Source: Euglena gracilis (taxonomy: Eukaryota > Euglenida > Euglenophyceae > Euglenales). Taken from it: DNA of 64,000 nt. The stretch spans positions 54,839,419-54,903,418 of the forward strand of contig CP154956.1 in the NCBI GenBank assembly GCA_039621445.1, given 5' to 3'. A program made the translations under genes and the position numbers. Under the pieces are notes generated by a model that was given only the letters and a program-made list of their open reading frames with translations, did no database searches and had not been told where the DNA came from. Of this stretch, positions 1 through 11,524 are shown one piece after another. How positions within the stretch are numbered: the first letter of the stretch is position 1; the number at the start of each line of letters is the position of its first letter.

Positions 1-2794
1 TGGATCACGTTTGGATTTCAAGCCGTGTCTCGTGGTTGTGGTTACCGTGAAAGGGTTTTTCAGGAACCATTGCTTCCCGGCAAACCTGCTCATCCATTAA
101 GAACCCTCAAACCCCTGCCTTATTTTCCTCTTTTCCGACTTTTCCCAAATCGCTGTGTTCAATTTCGATGGTGCTTTCTTTCTGTGCTCCACGCCAGAAG
201 AAGCCCCCTATCTTTTGTCGAATTTCATCGCATCTATCGCACTGTTTGCTCTTTCTTTGGGATTTGTCCATCTTGTGGACACAAGAACAATCTACTGGCA
301 ATTCAGTCACCAGCATGTGATGGTTTGAGTGATTAGTTTTAAATTTTATTTATTATTCATTTGAATTTTGATTTTAAATTCCAATACGTATTCACCACCC
401 ATAGTTTGCCAGCCTCTCTTGTCTAGGGGATCGCCAACGCCACAAGGTGCCATGCCCCCCCCCAAGGAGATGGGGTGAACAAGCAGCTTGGGAGAGGAGA
501 ACCTCCAGCTAAGACATGCAAGAACCTCTCTTCTCAACCCCCAATCATCCATGACTGTTACAAAAGTTTTTCCTTCTGGTGCTTTGCACAAAAAATATTC
601 AGGCTGTTTTGCATATTTGCCCCAAAACTGCCCAGGTTGCATTTTGGCTGATTTTGGAAGGCATTTTTCTAGCCTGGCGCTTCACGCTGGTCCCAAAATT
701 TGTCATTTTGATGATGCCTTTGTTGAGGGGAGAGGGGGTGCCCCCCCACCACCCACCCCCTTCTAAACCGAGGGTGTAGTCCGAACCACCCCCAGGGTTT
801 GATGAAAGGAGGGTGCAGGGGGTGGAGGGTATCTCCTGCACCCCCTCCTGGACTGGAGGGGGGGGTCAGGACCCCTAGGGATGCATGGGACTGAGTGAGA
901 CTGGGTGGGAAGCCCATCGGTATTGAGGTCGGTGGGGGGTCCCGGGGGAGGGGGGTTGGACCTCCCCCAGATCTTGGGAGGGGTGTCTGGACCCCAACCC
1001 CCCTCCTTGGCAGGTTCTAAAAAAAATAGCAAAAATCTTCTTCCGGCATTCTTCGCCAGAACGTTCCAAATTGTGGTGATTTTCACCCCCCAAAAATGGC
1101 AATGCATTTTTTTGCCCCAGATTCAAGTGTGTGATCTGAGTCCATTTTCTTTTTTTTGGAAGGGGGGGTCGTTGGACCCCCCCAATGGGTCCATGAAAGA
1201 GGGAGGTTGTTAGTTTGGAGGGTGCACCCCCACCACAGACCCTCACTTCTTTCAGTGAGTATTCAGAGACAAAGGTTTTGGGGAGGTTTTTCCACCCAAA
1301 AATGTCAATTTCATTTTCTAAAGTTGAGGGGGCCAGGGATTGCCAGATTGTCCGGCCTGCGTTCTGAACAACACCTTTTATTTCATGGATGAGCAGGGGT
1401 TGACCCCGCCCAGGGGGTTCCCAGGGATGAAAATGGCTCCTTTTTTTCTGGTACAAGACCAACACATTTCTGCATTGTCCGGGAGGGGCGAGGTTTTCAC
1501 CAAAGATTTTGAGGAGGTTTTAATCCCAAAACCGCAGCATTAGTGTTTTTGGCTTGAATTTTGGGGACGCCGTCCATAATGCTGTGATAACACCTGGTTG
1601 TGTCAGTCTCGAATGTAATATTACCAATGAGGGGATGGGGGGAATACCGAAGGTACATCCAAAGCACAAAAACCTTTTCTGTGGGAGTAAGGTCAAATGG
1701 GGCAATTTTCCAAAAGAAGGCTTGATTTTGAAAAAGACATAATGATTGTCAGGCCTATAAAGATTAAAATCGATCACAAGCGAAAACCAAACAAAACGTA
1801 TCAAAAACAATTGGTGCATGTGAGGAGAAAAATCAACCCAGAACAAAATTGGGGGGTTTTCCACCTGAAATACCCCCAAATCATAAAAATCCACTCACCC
1901 CAGGCATAAAAACAGGTGTTGTCCACTGCAACAAGTTCAGGGTGCCTCAGTGGGGGGTCGACCTCTGGGATCTAGGGAAACTGACCACAAAATTGACCAC
2001 AAATGCAAATAAAAAAAGTCCTGCAGCTTCGGTGCCGCATCAATTTGGTGGTTCTTATCCCCACCCCCCATTAAACCCCAAAAAAAATGCCATTGTCTGT
2101 TTGTGCTACGTTTCCCTTCCACAGCATTCCCCACACATTTCCACCCACACGCATTTCTCCACCTGCCAGTCCGTCCCCTTCAGGGCCGAAATCCGAATTG
2201 AAACAATGCATATTATTGTCTACACCTGGATTGTCAAGTCCCCACGCACATCACGATAGACCAGCAAGAGGAAGGTGTTTCTGGGAGTTTTGCTTTTGGG
2301 GAGCTCTCAATTTTCCTTGAACGTTTCCCTGGAACCTCCCCTGTGGCAATAACTTTCCAGAGCAGAATTGAAGCCGCTGCACACCATTAACCTTCATTGA
2401 CCCTGAGTTCCCTGAACCCTCCATTTGATTTTATGAAACCCATTTTGAGGTTTATGTGCTCTTTGGGGTCACTGGCTCTCAGGACATTTGAAGCCTCTCA
2501 GCATTCACAGCCCAAAAGTCACCGTGGTCATGTCCTCTCTTCTCGACAAATGTGGGACGGGAAGTTTCCATGGCTGGTCTCTGGTCCGGGCGTCGAATGG
2601 GGTTGAAAACTGAAAAGTTGAGAAAGGACTGATTTTTGGACGTTTTGGGGGCAAGGATGTCAGAAGTCATTTTCACCCCCATTTGGCGAAGTTGATATGA
2701 CCTAATGGGGCCTTCCCGTGGTTTTTTATTGAATGCATTGTGGGTTTTTTTTTGCTTAATGACCGCCGTTGTTCTCTGCTCTGTGCATCCTCAG
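1..2794. other. No recognisable gene; intron or intergenic DNA
   Basis: I see no frame with exon-like composition or a recognisable domain here. The stretch mixes AT-rich unique DNA with C/G-run-rich segments (about 730-1010 and 1160-1240) that resemble short repeats seen elsewhere in the window. It could hold promoter, untranslated or intron sequence of the gene whose candidate exon starts at 2795, but nothing in it proves that. Confidence 0.4.
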
Positions 2795-2970
2795 ACCCCC
2801 CCAGCTGATGGAGCCTATCCCCTCGGAGGCCCTGTTGGTGTGCCGGCAGAAGTGTGACTGCCGGGGCCGCGCCGGCAAGGTGGTCGGCTGCTCCATCGCC
2901 GCCGTGGCTGTCCTGTGCTACATGCGGGCCCACCCAGCCACCTTTGCCCTGCTGGCGTCCCCCGTGACAG
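2795..2970 (+). CDS. Candidate exon of unknown gene, possibly the 5' part of the GDT1-like gene
   Basis: A GC-rich open stretch is bounded by a good acceptor (pyrimidines then CTCAG, ending 2794) and a donor (GACAG|GTGTGG at 2971). It encodes about 58 residues with a Cys-rich, basic start (VCRQKCDCRGRAGKVVG) followed by a hydrophobic run (CSIAAVAVLCYMRAHPATFALLASP). Such a basic-then-hydrophobic profile would suit a transit or signal peptide or a membrane segment. It stands out from its flanks by composition. It lies upstream of, and on the same strand as, the GDT1-like gene, so it may be an early exon of it, but exon phases could not be linked and a separate gene is possible. No homology is recognised. 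Confidence 0.4.
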
Positions 2971-4475
2971 GTGTGGCATTGGCCCCCGCAACCATTTTGA
3001 GGCGCTCAAGGTTTCCAACTGCCAGGAGAAAGAGAGAAAGGTAGCGTTACAGGTTACAGAGGATAAGACCTCCCCTCAAATACCCCCCCAGGTTCCAATT
3101 TTGGGATCCAGCTCCCCCCCCCCCCGACAACACCAAAGGACTTGGACTTGGACTTGGTGGCGTTCATAAACAAGGTTTTTGGCTTCGCAGACATTGAGTT
3201 TATGTGGTTATCGTTTGCCTGGGAGGGTATGAGGGGAGATTCTCATTTCGCTCAGTGGCTCTTGTGCATTTTTAGAGAATTGTGAACCCCCCCAAACCCC
3301 CCCCAGGTTATTATTTTTCCACCACCACCAAGTCCACAGCAAAGGGGGGTTATATTTGAGGGGATCGCTGAGCTCTTATTCTTTTATGGGTAGATGTGAC
3401 TCGGGCCAGACGCATATTCAGGATTAATGTGGGTGTCAACAGATGTGGGGGACCACGGAGGATATTTCTCTCCCGGACAATTTCCTTTGGCGGGAGTCGG
3501 TTCATACCACAAATTTCGGTTCTGCCCGGGGGGGGGGGGAGGGGGGTTTCTCCCTGGTGAGCTTCGCTCAGAGCTTCTCACCACTCAGAGCTTCGCTTCT
3601 GTTTTACTGGGCCCAGGTCCAAAAAAGGGACCGTAAAACAGGGTGTATGTGCCAGCAAGAAAACATGTATTTTGGAAATAACTCCCCAGGGCCGCCGAGT
3701 CGTCCAAAGGACCAATACAAGGATTCAAGCCTGTGCCCTATCCAACAGTACCTGGCTTTCCCGGTAACTTAAAAGGAGAGTAAAATGACCAAAGTTATGC
3801 CTTCCGGCCAAAGTTACGCCCCAATTCTGCAGTTTCGTCGTTTTTTTGACGCATTTTTCGGTCGTTTTTGGCCTGTTTTTTGGGCCAAAATGAGCCAAAG
3901 TGGGCCAAAAAGAAACATCTCGAAAATGAAGCAAAAAAATGAAGGAAAATGTTTAACCATCAAGTGAAGCCGTAGAATGCCCTAACTGTATTTTGGTTTT
4001 CCTGTGAGCCTGGCACAAGAAACGGTCATTTTTTGACCCATTTCGGGCCGTTTTTGGGCCTAAAAATCGCGAAATGCCAAATATCTCGAAAATGAAGCAA
4101 AATCAAGCAAAACGTCTGCACACCTAAAATTAAAAGCCTCTAAAAGGGACAAATGGCAGCCAGAAATAGGGAGGGGAGTTCGACCCTCTTGTCCTGAAGA
4201 AGAGGTTGTGTTTTCGCAGTTCCTGTGATGAACTTGGCAGATATGTTGTAAGGAAGGCCGACTCAAGGTATGGGTTTGGGTTGTTAGGGATATAGTTAGG
4301 ATTTTCCTGCTTTTTTTTGCATTTTTTGTAGTTTTTCCCTTCGTAGTTTAAGTCTGGGAAGTTGTGTGGAACAAGGGCATGGGAAGTGACTGGTTTTTGG
4401 CCCAGGCCCTGGGGGCAGGCTGTATGGGAATCCCAGAAACCCCATGGATGGTAGGGGGGGGCGCTGATTTTTTTT
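2971..4475. other. Non-coding stretch with low-complexity and a truncated dispersed repeat
   Basis: No exon is supported. Around 3357-3400 there is a degenerate copy of the start of a repeat seen at 8707, 20833 and 23980 (GCTGAGCTCTTAT, then TTTATGGGTA). From about 3830 to 4110 the DNA is built of repeated GGCC/TTTTTGG and AAAATG words, a low-complexity type that recurs at 9000, 17680 and 41600. Confidence 0.45.
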
Positions 4476-4499
4476 GATCAAAAATTTCCTTCAGCGCTT

Positions 4500-5095
4500 T
4501 CCACGGCGAAAGAACTTTTCTTTGCGCGGTGGTGGGGGGTCGACACCTCCTGGGTGGCGGGGGTCAACACCCCCACCAGGCCTTTGTACAACCCTGCCCA
4601 GAGGGGGGGGGGCAAAAAAATTGACCAAAGTGACCCGGCGCTGGAGGCATTTTTCTTCACATTTGTGGTCAATTTTCCGTGGATCCCAGAATGACCGACC
4701 CTCCCCCGGGGTGGGCAGTGATGGACTGAAGTGACCAACTGGGTTTTGGAAATGTGGAAGTGATCCCCCCCCAGCAGGGGCAGGGCTTGTGTGGGAATCC
4801 CCGAAACCCCATGAGTGGTGGGGGGGGTCAAACCCCCCACCCCCATCCTGGTGGGCGGGGGGGGGGTCCAACCACCCCCCTCCGCCAGGCCTTCCCATAT
4901 TTCTGGGGGCGCCAATTTTTAGGCCAAAATTTTCCTTTGGTGCCGAAGGAATTTTCTTTGCGCAGGTGCTGTGGTGGGTGTGGGGTCAACCCCCCACCTC
5001 CCGGGTGGGGAGGTCGACCCCCCCACCAGGCCTTCCCATTCTGCCCTACCCCCCCCCCCACCTCCCGGGTGGGGGGGTCAGTAAGAAGTTGGATG
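4500..5095. repeat. Dispersed C/G-run repeat, three tandem-like copies
   Basis: A module recurs three times in about 600 bp: a GTGGTGGGGGGTCGACC-like stretch, then CACCAGGCCTTCCCAT, then GCGCCAATTTTTAGG or GCGAAAGAA-type sequence. The same module reappears at 13850-14000, 45990-46250, 46690-46800 and, inverted, at 55030-55150. It is a dispersed repeat, and the Pro/Gly-rich open frames over it are composition artefacts. Confidence 0.6.
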
Positions 5096-7060
5096 TTTCA
5101 GAACCAAGAAGGGCAACCACTCAGACGGGTGGGTTTTTGTGCCATCTTTTTTTGTTTGTGATTTATTATTTTTTCAATTTTCGAATTTTTAAGCACCAGT
5201 TTTCCAAAACTTTTTTGTTTTCTCTGCAGTCAACATTGCGAAATCAGTCCAAAAAAGGTTAAGAATTCTCTGTTTTTTTCGAAAGTTGATCTTTTGCACA
5301 TTCTGGACGTTATTTTCTCATTTTGAATTACCATCATATGTTTTGTGTTTGCCATGATTTATCTTTTTCTCTTTTCTTTTGCTTATTTTTCCATGTGATA
5401 TGTGCAATCGTGGAGAATAGAAACACACTCCTTAATGATCTTTTGTCAATATTTGGCCTCTGTTCACCAGGTAGCATTATCAGAGTTACCCCAGCAAGTC
5501 CAACACAAATTGCATCGAGGTTGCCTCTCCACATTCATGGCAGGTGTGGTGCGATGTTGTTATAAAAATTGCACATTGACAGTTTTCTAGTGTTAGACAT
5601 TGCAGCTTTTGTGTGCTTTAGATATCAACGTGCAGGGAAATCCTCGCCCAGTTTTGAAAAAAAAATTTGTCTTTTGTTGTCGTGCAGGATTCCTTTGCGA
5701 GCCTCATCTGGACTCGAAGAACCTGTCATGGTATGTTGTTGGTTGCAAGATGATTTGTCGTTGTTTATTTCCTATTCCCAGGTTCATCGTAATCCCCTGG
5801 GAAGAAAGCAGGATTAGGGCAGGGTTGCCTCTGACCTTGACCTGGAACATTCTGTGGTGGAATATTGCTGGAATATTGGAAAGTGTTAGTAAATTTGGTT
5901 GTGAGCCCGCTTCTAGAAAACAGCTGGAGCTACGTGAAATAGAGGAGGAGTGTGTAGGTACAGGGATAGAGGTAGAGACAGAGATAGGTCCAGGCATACA
6001 AATCGAGATAGAGGTAGGTATACAAGAGTAACATGCCCCCCAAACAGCACCAAAAATCAGAACCATCTGGCTGTTGGCCAAAATGTGCCAACCCTCCCCC
6101 AATAGGTGCACATGTGCGAGCGCTCACAATTGGTCTTTTGGCATCCAAATATGGCAGAGTGATGGAACCGAAGCAGATAGATACCTTACAAACGTCCCAC
6201 ACAGCGCATTCTTTGCCTTCTGCTGCTCCGATCCAGTTCAGGGTTTGACCCACCCCCTCCCTCCTGCCAGGGCTGACCGACAGGGGGTACCTGGGACTCC
6301 CTCCCAAAGGTCAGTTTTTGTTTTCGGCGCTTCACGCCGAAATTTTTTTGGCTTTTTTTGGCAAATTTTTGCCCAGAAAGCACCTAAAATGGCATTTTCA
6401 GCCGATTTGGGGGAGGGGGTGCCCCGTCGCTTAGCCCAAAGCCGAGAGAAAAAAAATCACCAGGACCGCGCCACTGCACAGGGGTTCCCCCCCCCCTCCT
6501 GGAACTGTGGTGGGGAACAGAGTGGTGGGGTCCACCTGCCTGATATCGAACCTTGTTCCAGTTCCAATTTTGTGATCAAGGGAGTCACATTCTTTGTCAT
6601 GAAGTGGAGTCCTGTTGAGAGACCAAGGCGGAACAAAAGAGGGACCAATGCAATGTGCAGACCAACTGGACATTGATTTACACGCATCAAAGATGAATAT
6701 ATGTACATTGACAGATATAGATATATTTTGCTGTTTTGTCTCGTAAAGATTGGTCTTTCGCCATAACTTGAGAATTTGCCCCCCATTTTGGGTTTGAAAT
6801 TGTCCTGCCCCTGGGAGAAGGGGGGTTCAGGTTGTATTTCTCACACACTTTGGCATTTCATTTTTTAAAAAACAAAATTTCGGTGACATCTTTGGTCGCA
6901 TATTCTAATTGGTTGCTTAATTTTGGTGTAAGATGAGGCTGACCTGAACTTTTTTTTAAAAGTGTAACCCTCTCCCTTCTTTAACAACCCCCCACTGTTT
7001 CAATAATGGCCCCCCTTGGGGGATCCATCCAGTGATGCAAGGGTGCCATAGACGCGCGCA
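5096..7060. other. No gene recognised
   Basis: AT-rich and mixed DNA without a convincing exon. A short purine-rich run of AGATAGAGGTAG-type words lies at about 5945-6030. A block at 6270-6540 resembles C/G-rich dispersed repeats elsewhere, including a TTCGGCGCTTCACGCCGAA palindrome. Confidence 0.4.
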
Positions 7061-7267
7061 CATCCATGTCCATATGTCCATATTCATACATTCATTCCCC
7101 TGTGAACCCCCAGGGCGGATGGGTGGGTGGGTCTTTCAGTGTAAGTAGGTGGGTTTTTGCCGGCAACAGTGCCCTCCCCCTCCCCCGGGTATCACCACCA
7201 ATCTATCATCCACATCCACATTCATACCCATCCACATCCATACACTGAGGCACACACACACATGGGG

Positions 7268-7585
7268 GGTGCCCACCCCTCATTGCCGGCACCCCGTGGC
7301 ACTAAGTGGGCATTGTGTGTGCATTGCGTGGCACTGCGTGCGGCACCGCGTGGCACCGCGTGGCACTGCGTGATACTCCGGCTGTTAAACCAGTTGATTT
7401 TGTATCATTGGCTTTTTCGGGCCATCAAGGGCAATTCTGGTCATTTTGTGCAACTTTTTTGCCGTTTTGGTCCAATTTGACCATTTCTGGCTAGAAATAC
7501 ATCATTGAAGGTGCTTGCATGCAGGTTTAATAGCCCGCAGTGCCACGCGATGCCACGCAGTGCCGGCACTGCGGGGTGGGCACAG
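7268..7585. mobile_element. Foldback (inverted-repeat) element
   Basis: The left arm at about 7268-7306 reads GGTGCCCACCCCTCATTGCC and continues GGCACC..CGTGGCAC. The right arm at about 7549-7585 is its inverted copy, ending GGGGTGGGCAC. The interior holds repeated GTGGCACTGCG/GCACCGC words and AT-rich DNA. This is the layout of a miniature foldback transposon. I could not define an exact target duplication because both flanks are G-runs. Confidence 0.6.
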
Positions 7586-7594
7586 GGGGGAGGA

Positions 7595-8010
7595 AAAAAT
7601 GCAACTTGCATAATTTGCATTTTTTTGCATAATCGGCTTTTCCTGAAATTTGCATTTTTTTGCATTTTTTTTGCATTTTTTTGCATAAAATATTTTGCCC
7701 GGAAAAATTTTTTGTAGTTGGTTGCCATATGTTTGAATTTTTTTGCATATTTTTGCATTTTCTACATAAAATATTTTGCCCTGGAAAAAAATTTTGCTGT
7801 TGATTGCCATATTTATGTATTTTTTTGCATTTTTTTTTGCATTTTTTTGCATAAAATATTTTGCCCTGGAAATTTTTTTTGATCTTAGGCAGCAAAGCTC
7901 TGTTATATTCCAGCTTTTTCTCAGGTTTTTCATGCAAGTTGCATTTTTTTTTGCATTTTTTTGCATTTTTTTGCATTTTTTTTGCATTTTTTTGACTTGC
8001 ATAATTTGAA
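7595..8010. repeat. TTTTTTGCAT-rich tandem array
   Basis: About 400 bp are built of TTTTTTGCAT words. Within it are three longer units of roughly 70-95 bp (TTGCATAAAATATTTTGCCC, then GGAAAAA..TTTG, then TTGCCATAT). The Lys/Asn/Met-rich open frames on the minus strand are products of this repeat, not genes. Confidence 0.75.
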
Positions 8011-8487
8011 GGGCCCAGTTGCATTTCCCCCCCCCCCCTGGTGGGCATCCCCGTGCACATACATACATATGCACAAGCACATATACATATAGGCCCGGAA
8101 AAAACAGTTTTTTTCCCAGCCAGTAGCTTCAAGCCAAGTGGCAATAAGAAATCCTTGGCTGTTTCATCTCACTCAGGAACGCCTTAGAGGAGTGGAGAGT
8201 GCACAGCTGGAGGTGTGTCAGTTCTTGGAAATTATCGTGTCGATCAGGCATTTTGCCACAGCGGCTGCTGGATGTTGTGTCTGTGCTTAACTTGAAGGTC
8301 ATTGGTTATTTCCTGACCACTCATTTTACGTTTGGTTTTTTTTGTCTTTTGGTCTGGTAAACCCCAAGTTTAGTCCCTCTGCTCCTCCGGAAATTTCTTA
8401 GCAAAAAAGGGACCTCTAATTGTACAGCACCATTTTTGTCTTCCAGCGTGACAAAGCCAATTTGATTTGGGTGTGTTGTCCCGGATC

Positions 8488-8512
8488 CCCCCCCCCCCCC
8501 CCCCCCCCCCCG
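8488..8512. repeat. Poly-C run
   Basis: An uninterrupted run of about 22 C follows GGATC and precedes GGTGGGATCCAGCC. It is typical of the C/G homopolymer runs that cap many repeats in this window. Confidence 0.9.
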
Positions 8513-8699
8513 GTGGGATCCAGCCACCCACCCAGCACCTTTTTTCAAGCCACCAACTCCAAGCCAGGCTTGGGCCCTTCCGGGGGGGGGGGGGCGGTTG
8601 CTGAAATCAGGTCAGGGCCAACCTGACACTGCCGGGCTGGGCCAAAAGTTTTACGGCACAAAGTGCCGAAAATTTCTCAGAAAGCAGTTTAACAAAGTG

Positions 8700-9857
8700 G
8701 AACCCCATTTAAGTTTGGGGTCGCTGAGCTCTTATCCCTTTAGGGTAAGAGCGAAGCTCACCCCTGGGGGAAAAACCCCCCGAACCCCCCCCCTCGGGAA
8801 CCGGCGGATTATCACCATGATCCCGGCCCCGTTCCTGAAATTTTTTTTCAGTCGCGAGCGACTGGATTTCTAGTTTCCGAATCACCTGGGTTTGACCCCC
8901 AACTCCCCACCAGGCCCGAGTTATTCACGCGCGAAGAGGTCTAAACTGGGTAGGATCGGCCCGCCCCCCTGGATAAGCCCCCCCCCCTTTGGACTCTGCC
9001 ATTTCGACCAAAAAATGTCAATTTTCAAAATATCTCCAAAATGAAGCCAAATCAAAGGAAATGTCTGGAGACCCAATTTGAAGCCCTTGGAACGCCCCAT
9101 CTACTGGTATTTTGATTTCCCCGCAACTGTTAGCGCAGCCCGAGATACGGCCATTTTTCGGCCGATTTTGGCCATTTTGTACACTTTTTCCACTGGTGGA
9201 TTTGGCCGTTTTCGGCCAAAAAAAGTCCAAAAAAATCGACTTTTTTGCCCAAAACCATGCTTTTTGGCCTCCCGGACCCTGAAAAAAGTGTTTTCGAGCC
9301 GAAAATGGGCGTTTTTGACCCCCCGGCCCAACATGGCCATCATGACCCATGATGGCCATCATGGGTTATGGCGTCCCGACCCAACATGGCCATCATGACC
9401 CTTGATGGCCATGATGACCCATGATGGCCATCATGAGCCAGGATGGCCATCATAACGCATGATGGCCATCATGAGCCAGGATGGCCATCATGACCCAGGA
9501 TGGCCATCATGACCCGTGATGGCCATCATGAACCATGATGGCCTTCATGACCCATGACGGCCATCATGACCCATGATGGCCATCATGACCCATGATGGCC
9601 AACATGAGCCAGGATGGCCATCATGACCCATGACCCGTTCCCCGTTTTCTTCCCCCCCGAGCCCCCCAGCTTTAAAATTCCTTACATTTTGGAATTGAGA
9701 AACTTAATGATAAAAACAGTGGAATCTTTTCGTTTTCACACCGCTCACGCGTCGCCTGTCAGCGTTTCCCCGGAGGGTCTATTCAGGGAGCCAGTTCATA
9801 TAGGGCATCAAAAATGCGCGCAAATTAAGAGCTCAGCATTATTCAAAACCTGGTATG
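8700..9857. repeat. Composite repeat unit, short copy
   Basis: This copy starts with the hairpin-like GCTGAGCTCTTATCCC..GGGTAAGAGC. It continues through CGGATTATCACCATGATCCC, the near-palindrome CAGTCGC-GA-GCGACTG, and GAGTTATTCACGCGCGAAG, followed by gene-like but non-coding AAAATGAAGC text. It ends with GAGCTCAGCATTATTCAAAA and CCTGG. The same left and right ends bound larger copies at 20831-23225 and 23975-27500, and a deleted copy lies at 44785-45130. The interior contains a 19-bp minisatellite. Confidence 0.75.
9330..9640. repeat. 19-20-bp minisatellite (ATGGCCATCATGACC type)
   Basis: About fifteen copies of ATGGCCATCATGACCCATG and variants lie in tandem. In copies reading CATGATGGCCATCATG the unit contains a perfect 16-bp palindrome. 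It is the short version of the arrays at 21700-22020 and 25025-27205. Confidence 0.9.
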
Positions 9858-10390
9858 TATGGGGGGGTGTGGGGGGGATGTGGGGGGGTGTGGGGGGGAT
9901 GTGGGGGGGGTGTCAGGAAACATTCGGTGTTGGATGCCCCTGGTTGCACAGGTAAGGGATCTTGTTATTTTGGTTCTGGGGGGGGTCTGGGGGGCGAGTA
10001 AGTCAAAAAATTATGCCACAAATTTCATGTGTGGGGTATTGTGGGGTGTGGGGAGGGTGAGGGTGGGGTTCTGTGGGGTATTGTGGGGGCTCCATTTTAT
10101 TTACGCCCTCAAGTCATTTTAATGGTTTTGGGGGGCTTCATGAAGATTATGGCTTGAAAAATTCCAACGCAGGTGGGTTGGATTTTGCCAATTTTGGGAA
10201 CCAGCCAGATCCAACGGGGCAGACAACCCCCCGCGGACTGCTGAACCCCCCCCCCCAGCGTCCAGCCTGCATTTTTTCCCCGCCCGGCGAGATGGACTCC
10301 TCCCCCGCAGATCTTTAAGAAAGTCTCAGGTCGGGGCAGGTCAAACAAATCACACAATTGGATTGGCACTGCGCCTCGCTCCCATGCTCC
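9858..10390. other. G-rich and unique non-coding DNA
   Basis: From 9860 to 10090 the plus strand is dominated by GTGGGGGG words. The rest is unique sequence with a C-run repeat near 10225-10320. No exon is supported. Confidence 0.4.
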
Positions 10391-10397
10391 CATGCAG

Positions 10398-10514
10398 GAG
10401 CTGCCGAGCCCCTCAGCCTCCCAGTTTCAGAGATGTTTGCATGGGCTCGCTGTGGCGATGCCTTTCCTGTTCACCTTCTTGGGCATCAAGCGGCAGCAGG
10501 GGGATGAAGGGGCA
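10398..10514 (+). CDS. Weak candidate exon upstream of the GDT1-like gene
   Basis: An acceptor (CCCATGCAG, ending 10397) precedes an open stretch encoding a Ser/Gln-rich segment and a hydrophobic run (GLAVAMPFLFTFLG), then a basic turn. A possible donor GCA|GTGATG follows. The profile would fit the N-terminal region of a plastid membrane protein. However, its phase does not join cleanly to the exon at 11525, so an extra exon or a false call must be considered. Confidence 0.25.
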
Positions 10515-11524
10515 GTGATGTATGCCTCTCAGTTTGGTGTTGCATGGGTGACCGAACGCCACTGGGAGCTTTCATTAACAAAAAATTGTCCCTCAGTGGC
10601 AGCCTTTTGGGTTGCAGAACATGAAATGTCAGTGGTTTCCCTCACAATCTGAATGTGAACAGTTGCAGACGTGCGAAAGCTCACATTTTTTTTGTGATTC
10701 ACCACAAAGGTGCAGGGCCACAGGGGTTGAACAGGGTTTCTGGATTTTTGTTGTTTTTTTATTTTGACATTTCGAGTTGCTTTGGTGTGCATATTGTGAT
10801 CGCTCCTGTTATGTTTTCAGAATTTCTGGAGATGCAGCGGATGACCGCAGCTTCAGTAGGCCACTTCTTTTTGGTCTTGGCATATTGGCTGGAGTGTGAG
10901 CTGGCTTCTTTTTCCTCAGCAACTCGGACGATGCATGACTGATTTTGGCAAATGGCTGAAGTTCTGCAGGCAGCAGGGGAAATCGGCCCATAGGCAGAAG
11001 GCACAGATGAACTCTTCTATCCTGAATAAGTATTTTTTGCTCTTTCCCAAAAATCTATTGTTCCAATTTAAATTCTGACAACAGAAAAATATAGGCCTAG
11101 GTAATAGCAACTAACTATTAAAAAATGTGTCCATCTCATGCATTTTCTCATTGCAAACAGTGGAAGTTGAGAAGTGGTTGACAGGGGAAGCGTGGGACAG
11201 TGTTTGAATTCCAGAAGTTGAAATATGGGCAGTTGCACTGCATCCCCAGAACCCATGAGCGTTGTGGGCAGTGCAGGAAAGGAGAAGGTTTCCAGTGACG
11301 TTGAGCTGGAACCGGCACCACTGAGTAATGCATTGAATTCTTTTGGTTCTGCAAAGCGGACGCAACAAAAGCTTTCCTGACCGTTGGGGACGCCTGCTGG
11401 ACCCAATGGTTATGAGTTGAAACGGGCTCCTTGGGGGTCAATTTGGAATTGAAGTCTTTCCCAGGCGTCATGTCATGTCTGCTGGTGGCCATGTTTTAGT
11501 TTTGAGACGTGGTCGGCAATTCAG

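Noticed and set aside
7502-8144. Minus-strand frames rich in KKMQKNAKK
   Set aside because: Direct products of the TTTTTTGCAT array.
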